Source: Gillisella vitis
GTDB lineage: Bacteria; Pseudomonadota; Alphaproteobacteria; Rhizobiales; Rhizobiaceae
Direction: 5' to 3'
Assembly (NCBI RefSeq): GCF_014204625.1
Contig: NZ_JACHLU010000001.1
Span: 558,001-622,000 of the forward strand
Length of the DNA stretch: 64,000 nt
Shown: positions 59,278-64,000 of the stretch, piece by piece
How positions within the stretch are numbered: position 1 is the first letter of the stretch
Layout: each line of letters opens with the position of its first letter
Made by a program: the position numbers and the translations under genes
Notes under the pieces: generated by a model
What the model saw: the letters and a program-made list of their open reading frames with translations, nothing else
Databases searched by the model: none
What the model was told of the DNA's origin: nothing

Positions 59278-60153
59278 ATGGAAAAGCCGACAATTACACA
59301 GGCAATGATTGATGCCTATGATGACTATACCCATCTCAGCCTCGACCGCCGGGGCTTTATGGAAAAACTCAGCAAGCTTGCAGGCTCTGGTGCAGCGGCG
59401 GCGGCCATTCTGCCCATGCTGGCCGCCAGCAAAGCCAGTGCAGCGCTAACCCCTGAAAATGACGGCCGCCTGAAAAGCGAAATGGTCACCTATCCCGGCC
59501 CCCATGGCGCAATGAAGGGCTATCTGGTGATGCCAAACGCGGCTGACAAGCCTTTGCCCGGCGTTATCGTCATTCACGAAAATCGTGGCCTGAACCCACA
59601 CATTGAAGATGTGGCACGGCGCCTGGCGCTGGAAGGGTTTGTTGCTCTCGCCCCGGATTTTCTCTCTCCTCTTGGCGGCACCCCGGAGGATGAAGACAAA
59701 GCACGCGAGATGTTTCCAAAGCTGGATATGGCAGTAACCATCCAGAATGCCGAGGCCAGTCGGGCTTATCTCAGCGCCATCAAAGCCACCAATGGCAAAG
59801 TTGGTGCTCTTGGCTTCTGCTGGGGCGGCGGCATGGTCAATCAGCTGGCCGTGGCTTCACCTTTGCTAGGGGCAGGCGTTGCCTATTACGGCGCGCAGCC
59901 GAAAGCCGATCAGGTCGCCTCCATCAAAGCCCCCTTGATGTTGCATTATGCAGGATTGGATGAACGCATCAACGCGGGAATCGATGCCTATCAGGCAGCC
60001 CTGAAGGCTGATGGCAAACAGGCCGAGATTTTCATTTACGATGGCGTCAACCACGCCTTCAACAATGATACATCCGCCGCCCGCTACAACAAGGACGCAG
60101 CCGACCTTGCATGGTCGCGCAGCATGACCTTCCTCAAGCGGCACCTTTCCTGA
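59278..60153 (+). CDS. Dienelactone hydrolase family protein, Tat-type signal
   Basis: An alpha/beta hydrolase of 291 residues, YghX-like. The N-terminus has a twin-arginine motif (LDRRGFMEKL, residues 22-31) followed by a hydrophobic Ala-rich stretch ending AASKASAA, so export by Tat is likely. The catalytic triad is Cys in GFCWGGG, Asp near HYAGLDERI and His in GVNHAFNND. GGAGG lies seven bases upstream. The substrate is unknown. Confidence 0.9.
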   Translation: MEKPTITQAMIDAYDDYTHLSLDRRGFMEKLSKLAGSGAAAAAILPMLAASKASAALTPENDGRLKSEMVTYPGPHGAMKGYLVMPNAADKPLPGVIVIHENRGLNPHIEDVARRLALEGFVALAPDFLSPLGGTPEDEDKAREMFPKLDMAVTIQNAEASRAYLSAIKATNGKVGALGFCWGGGMVNQLAVASPLLGAGVAYYGAQPKADQVASIKAPLMLHYAGLDERINAGIDAYQAALKADGKQAEIFIYDGVNHAFNNDTSAARYNKDAADLAWSRSMTFLKRHLS

Positions 60154-60262
60154 GTTAAACGGGAAAGATTGACTTCAATCAAAAGAGGATGCGCCATAAT
60201 CGTATAAGTCTGACGTCATAGCGTTTGCTGGTTTCAAGGCATAGATTTCTTTGGAGGACGTC

Positions 60263-61291
60263 ATGGCATTAATGATGAAAGCGGCTGTTTTGCGGGAGTT
60301 TGGCAAACCTCTCAACATCGAGGACATTGCGATACCAGAACCTGGCCCCGGCCAGATTCTGGTGAAATATGAAGCCACGGGCGTATGCCACACGGATTTA
60401 CACGCCGTTGAAGGCGATTGGCCCGTCAAACCCACCCCTCCGTTTATTCCCGGCCATGAAGGCGTTGGCTATGTGGCCAAGCTTGGTGCAGGCGTCAGCC
60501 GCATCAAGGAAGGTGACCGTATCGGCGTGCCATGGCTGCACACGGCCTGCGGTTGCTGCACGCCCTGCCGCACCGGCTGGGAAACCCTGTGTGGATCGCA
60601 GCAGAATACCGGCTATTCCGTCAACGGCACTTTTGCGGAATATGGCCTTGCCGACCCGGATTACGTTGGCCGCCTGCCCGATAATCTGGAGTTTGGCCCG
60701 GCAGCGCCCGTTTTATGCGCCGGGGTCACCGTGTACAAAGGCCTGAAGGAAACCGAAGTGCGCCCCGGCGAATGGGTGGTGATTTCCGGCATTGGCGGGC
60801 TTGGCCATATGGCCGTGCAATATGCCAAGGCTATGGGTATGCATGTTGTCGCTGCCGATATTTTCGATGACAAGCTGGCGCTGGCAAAAAAGCTGGGGGC
60901 CGATGTGATCGTCAATGGCCGCGATGCCGATGCCATTGCACAGGTGCAAAAAGCCACCGGCGGCGTGCATGGCGCATTGGTCACTGCCGTTTCGCCAAAG
61001 GCCATGGAGCAGGCCTATGGCTTTCTGCGCTCCAAGGGCACCATGGCACTGGTGGGCCTGCCACCGGGTTTCATCTCGCTTCCGGTGTTCGACACCGTTC
61101 TGAAACGCATCACGGTGCGCGGCTCGATTGTCGGCACCCGTCAGGATCTTGAGGAATCCTTGGTGTTTGCAGGTGAAGGCAAGGTTGCAGCCCATTTCTC
61201 ATGGGACAAGATTGAAAACATCAATGCCATCTTTGACCGAATGAAAGAAGGCAAGATTGATGGACGTATTGTTCTCGATCTCGCCAGTTAA
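60263..61291 (+). CDS. adhP: Zinc-dependent alcohol dehydrogenase (AdhP-like)
   Basis: Medium-chain NAD-dependent alcohol dehydrogenase, 342 residues. Catalytic zinc ligands are in GVCHTDLHAVEGDWP and PGHEGVG; structural zinc Cys cluster is CGCCTPCRTGWETLC; the NAD fold is GIGGLGHMAVQYAK. The ATG at 60263 has GGAGG immediately upstream; a start at 60251 is less likely. It follows the dienelactone hydrolase gene after about 110 bases; the genes may be separate units. Confidence 0.95.
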   Translation: MALMMKAAVLREFGKPLNIEDIAIPEPGPGQILVKYEATGVCHTDLHAVEGDWPVKPTPPFIPGHEGVGYVAKLGAGVSRIKEGDRIGVPWLHTACGCCTPCRTGWETLCGSQQNTGYSVNGTFAEYGLADPDYVGRLPDNLEFGPAAPVLCAGVTVYKGLKETEVRPGEWVVISGIGGLGHMAVQYAKAMGMHVVAADIFDDKLALAKKLGADVIVNGRDADAIAQVQKATGGVHGALVTAVSPKAMEQAYGFLRSKGTMALVGLPPGFISLPVFDTVLKRITVRGSIVGTRQDLEESLVFAGEGKVAAHFSWDKIENINAIFDRMKEGKIDGRIVLDLAS

Positions 61292-61328
61292 TCGGATCAT
61301 CAATTCACCCGATCACATCAGATGAGCT

Positions 61329-61350
61329 GAAGACTGCCGCGGCAGTCTTC
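61329..61350 (+). terminator. Perfect 22-bp palindrome after adhP
   Basis: GAAGACTGCCG and its exact complement, followed by TTGT. A likely terminator 38 bases after the stop codon. Confidence 0.75.
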
Positions 61351-61380
61351 TTGTCACATCTTCGTGCAAATCGCCCCTGT

Positions 61381-61488
61381 TTTAGAGTTTGTCAGGAAAA
61401 AGTGGAACCCGGTTTTTCCAAAAAGACAAACGAAAACAAAGAAGTTTAGAGTCTGTCGGGGTCAATCTGAACCTGACAGACTCTAAAC
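61381..61488 (+). mobile_element. MITE-like palindromic element, copy 4 (best preserved)
   Basis: About 100 bases flanked by TA (61383-61384 and 61484-61485). Left part: GAGTTTGTCAGGAAAAAG ... GACAAACGAAAACAAAG, itself foldable. Right part: a hairpin with a perfect 13-base stem TTTAGAGTCTGTC/GACAGACTCTAAA. Both termini read TTTAGAG(T/C)(T/C)TGTC, the form expected of an IS630/Tc1-type MITE inserting at TA. Confidence 0.8.
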
Positions 61489-61556
61489 GGTAGCGTCCGT
61501 GACAACATCTGGCTATTCTCGCCGCATCGCAACAAACGAGATGGCTGTTGGTGCCT

Positions 61557-62696
61557 ATGTCCGAAACTGAAACGAATTCTACAACAGATCGTATTTTCGT
61601 CTTCCAAGGTGGCGGCGCTCTGGGTGCCTATCAGGCTGGCGCCTATGAAGCGCTTCACGCTCATGATGTGGATCCCGACTGGCTGGCAGGCATCTCTATC
61701 GGCGCGATCAATTCGGCCATTATCGCAGGAAGCCCACGCGAAAAGCGGGTGGAAAATCTCAGAGCCTTCTGGGATATGGTTTCATCCAGCCTGAATTTCG
61801 ATTTTGGCCATCAGGAAACCCCCATTCGCCGTGTGACCAATGACATCTCGGCAAGCCTTGGCGCGATGTTTGGCATTCCGGGTTTCTTCTCGCCACGCCT
61901 GCCCACGGCCTATCAATGGCTGTTCAATCCATCATCTCAGATCAGCTATTATGACACTGATCCGCTGATGAAATCTTTGGAAAATCTGGTTGATTTCAAA
62001 CTCTTGAACGATGGAACCACGCGGCTTAGCCTTGGGGCGGTGGAAGTGACAACCGGAAATTTTGCCTATTTCGATAACCGGCATACCAAAATAGATGTCC
62101 GCCACATTGCCGCTTCAGGAGCCTTGCCACCGGGATTTCCGCCCGTGGACATTGGCGGGCGTTATTATTGGGATGGTGGGCTGGTGTCCAACACCCCGCT
62201 GCAACATGTGTTGGACAACAATGATAGCGAACGGGATCTGGACATTTTTCAGGTCGATCTTTTTAGCGCGCGCGGTGCCATGCCAAAAGACCAGTTTGAA
62301 GTGGAAAGCCGAACCAAGGAAATTCGGTTTTCCAGCCGGACCCGCATGAATACCGATGAATTTGCCCGCAAACAGATCGTCCGTCGCGCCGCCAAGCGCT
62401 TGCTAGACAAGTTGCCGCCTGAATTTCAGCAGGATGAAGATGCCAAAATCCTGCGCTCGATTGGTCATGAATATGATGTGACACTTGTTCACCTGATCCA
62501 TCGCCGCGCTGCCCACACAACTCATTCCATGGATGCGGAATTTTCCCGCCAGTCGGTCAATGAACATTGGAAGGCCGGATATGACGATGTGTCCTATACT
62601 CTGAAGCATCCCAGATGGCGCAATCGAAGCCGACCCAAGGATGGTATCCAGATCTTTGACTTGACACGAGACCGTAAATTATCAGTGCAAGTTTGA
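61557..62696 (+). CDS. Patatin-like phospholipase
   Basis: A lipid acyl hydrolase with a Ser-Asp dyad, about 379 residues. The oxyanion loop is QGGGALGAYQAGAYEAL near residues 17-33, the nucleophile Ser is in GISIGAINS, and the Asp in DGGLVSNTP. The C-terminal part (RRAAHTTHSMDAEFSRQSVNEHW) matches the DUF3734 extension of bacterial patatins. The start is probably the ATG at 61557; the frame opens with a TTG at 61548. It follows copy 4 of the MITE-like element. Confidence 0.92.
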   Translation: MSETETNSTTDRIFVFQGGGALGAYQAGAYEALHAHDVDPDWLAGISIGAINSAIIAGSPREKRVENLRAFWDMVSSSLNFDFGHQETPIRRVTNDISASLGAMFGIPGFFSPRLPTAYQWLFNPSSQISYYDTDPLMKSLENLVDFKLLNDGTTRLSLGAVEVTTGNFAYFDNRHTKIDVRHIAASGALPPGFPPVDIGGRYYWDGGLVSNTPLQHVLDNNDSERDLDIFQVDLFSARGAMPKDQFEVESRTKEIRFSSRTRMNTDEFARKQIVRRAAKRLLDKLPPEFQQDEDAKILRSIGHEYDVTLVHLIHRRAAHTTHSMDAEFSRQSVNEHWKAGYDDVSYTLKHPRWRNRSRPKDGIQIFDLTRDRKLSVQV

Positions 62697-62826
62697 GCAA
62701 GTCAGTCTCACCACTCCACTACAATGGCAATATCCCCATGATCTTTTTTGAGATTTCCTGGTATTTTATAGGGTTCCAAAACAGAATCTGCCAGAATATG
62801 CTGTAGAAATAGTATCGGGAGGATGT

Positions 62827-63867
62827 GTGAAGACGAAAATTGGCCTACGCGAGGTCGCTCTGGAAGCAGGCGTATCTCTCAGCACCGCGTCTCATGCCTT
62901 GAATGGCACAGCGCCTTTGACCAATGACGTGCGCGACAGGGTTATTTCCTGCGCGCAACGCCTCGGCTATCTGGAAAAACGTCGTAACAAAGCCTCCATT
63001 GCCAGCTTGCGTGCCATTTTGCTGGCGGTTACCGGCGATGCTGCGCCGCAGAGTGATCTCAACATGGTCAGTTGGACCGTGATGAACGGATTGCGACAGG
63101 AATGCGAAAGGCGCGCCATTCGGATCATTCCATCCATCAGCCCCGGCAGCCGTATTGATACAGGCGAGATCAAGCGTCTATGCCAAACGGAAAAAGTCGA
63201 TGGCATTGTCATTTTGAACGATGACCGCCCGGAGCTGATCCGCAGTCTCACTCATTTGCCAATCCCAACCGTTCTGATCAATGGCGAAGACCCCGCCATG
63301 CTGCTGGATACGGTCACAGCCGCAAACCGCTTTGGCGCACGACAGGCCATAGAACACCTGTTGTCTTTGGGGCATCGCCGTATTCTGCATCTAACATGGC
63401 CAGGCCGCACCACCATTCGCCGCCGGTTTGATGGCTATCTGGATGCGTTTTTGGCCGCAAACCTGCCAGCCCCAACCGATATGGTTGTGGAAGCCGCAAG
63501 CTTTGAGCCTGAAGAGGGCGAAAAAGCCATCCGCGCACTGTTAGCCAAAGACCCGACATTGAAGGGAGCAACCGCAATTTTTTGTGCCGCGGACAATCTC
63601 GCGCTTGGCTGTCTGAACGCCTTGCGGGCCGATGGCATCAGCGTTCCCGATGATATATCCGTCATGGGATGTGACGACATCATGCCCGCAGAATTCAGCT
63701 CTCCACCCCTGTCAACCGTTCAACTGCCAAGTGCGCGGCTGGGCGCTGCCGCCATCGGCCTGATGGAACAACGCGTGGTGTCAAGCGATGCTTTGCGCCC
63801 CGCGCACCGGCTGGAACTTGGCTGCAAACTGGTGCTCCGGGGCAGCATCGCGCCGCCCCGTGCTTAA
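62827..63867 (+). CDS. LacI-family transcriptional regulator
   Basis: A 346-residue repressor. The helix-turn-helix is at the N-terminus (LREVALEAGVSLSTASHALNG, residues 7-27), followed by the periplasmic-binding-like effector domain (GCDDIMPAEFSSPPLSTV). The GTG at 62827 with GGGAGG upstream is the start. Its target operon is not in the window; it probably lies downstream. The stop TAA is part of the following MITE-like element. Confidence 0.93.
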   Translation: MKTKIGLREVALEAGVSLSTASHALNGTAPLTNDVRDRVISCAQRLGYLEKRRNKASIASLRAILLAVTGDAAPQSDLNMVSWTVMNGLRQECERRAIRIIPSISPGSRIDTGEIKRLCQTEKVDGIVILNDDRPELIRSLTHLPIPTVLINGEDPAMLLDTVTAANRFGARQAIEHLLSLGHRRILHLTWPGRTTIRRRFDGYLDAFLAANLPAPTDMVVEAASFEPEEGEKAIRALLAKDPTLKGATAIFCAADNLALGCLNALRADGISVPDDISVMGCDDIMPAEFSSPPLSTVQLPSARLGAAAIGLMEQRVVSSDALRPAHRLELGCKLVLRGSIAPPRA

Positions 63868-63967
63868 AGTTTGCCAGGGAAAAGTCGAATCCGGTTTTCC
63901 CGGAAAGGCAAACGAAAACAAAGTAATATAGAGTCTGCCTGGTTCAATCTGAACCTGACAGACTCTG
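63865..63967 (+). mobile_element. MITE-like palindromic element, copy 5
   Basis: About 100 bases and the same layout as 61381-61488: AAGTTTGCCAGGGAAAAG, GGCAAACGAAAACAAAG, then the hairpin GAGTCTGCCTGGTT...GAACCTGACAGACTC. The left end supplies the stop codon of the LacI gene. Confidence 0.8.
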
Positions 63968-64000
63968 AAAAACAGATAGCTTCAAGCAGCAACATCCTGC

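Overview
The window looks like chromosomal DNA of an alphaproteobacterium of the order Hyphomicrobiales (Rhizobiales), most likely Rhizobiaceae. Reasons: the hisS-hisZ-hisG order with a short HisG, a CIRCE-controlled groESL operon, a plant-type (GCS2) glutamate-cysteine ligase, glcDEF, DUF1127 and DUF937 proteins, a RecX-like regulator, and Rhizobiales-style palindromic intergenic repeats. The species cannot be fixed from sequence reading alone. I recognised no tRNA, rRNA, CRISPR array, prophage or intact IS transposase.

Region 1 (1-7.7 kb) is the most distinctive accessory block. A periplasmic M16 zinc protease (5' end outside the window), an ECF sigma factor, a FecR-type anti-sigma/sensor and a large TonB-dependent receptor with an N-terminal STN signalling domain all lie on the + strand. 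This gene set matches the logic of protease-associated import systems (FusA/FusC of Pectobacterium, YddB/PqqL of E. coli), in which a receptor imports a protein or peptide and an M16 protease cuts it in the periplasm. Here it carries its own surface-signalling circuit.

Region 2 (7.7-20.1 kb) begins with a repeat-rich intergenic stretch. It is followed by a methylenetetrahydrofolate-reductase-like gene and a convergent catabolic operon: hydantoinase/oxoprolinase subunits B and A, then a spermidine/putrescine-type ABC importer (ATPase, Tat-exported binding protein, two permeases). Upstream of hyuB is a MalT-like LuxR regulator, and two palindromic operator-like sites lie between them. The likely job is uptake and hydrolysis of a hydantoin-, lactam- or imide-type nitrogen compound, with a possible one-carbon branch.

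Region 3 (20.2-31.8 kb) is mostly housekeeping: phosphopantetheinyl transferase, RecX, GNAT, lipoprotein, ileS, ribF, a HAD phosphatase, chrA, and groESL with an RpoH-like promoter, CIRCE and a duplicated 3' hairpin. An AT-rich gap with one orphan ORF follows (31.8-32.8 kb).

Region 4 (32.8-49 kb) holds two tandem L,D-transpeptidases, the DNA repair glycosylase tag, a HAD hydrolase, a glycosyltransferase, a methyltransferase-like protein, hisS-hisZ-hisG (interrupted by a palindromic repeat between hisS and hisZ), doxX, the glycolate oxidase genes glcD-glcE-glcF, and a DUF6880 protein.

Region 5 (49-64 kb) holds a Nudix hydrolase, a PiT phosphate transporter, rsmE, gshA, a DUF937 protein with a repeated tail motif, a DUF1127 protein, LysR and TetR regulators, guaB, a Tat-type dienelactone hydrolase, a zinc alcohol dehydrogenase, a patatin-like phospholipase and a LacI regulator.

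Scattered through the window are five copies of a small palindromic element with IS630-MITE-like ends (TA...TA). Three of them supply the stop codon of the adjacent gene, and one has a second repeat nested inside it.
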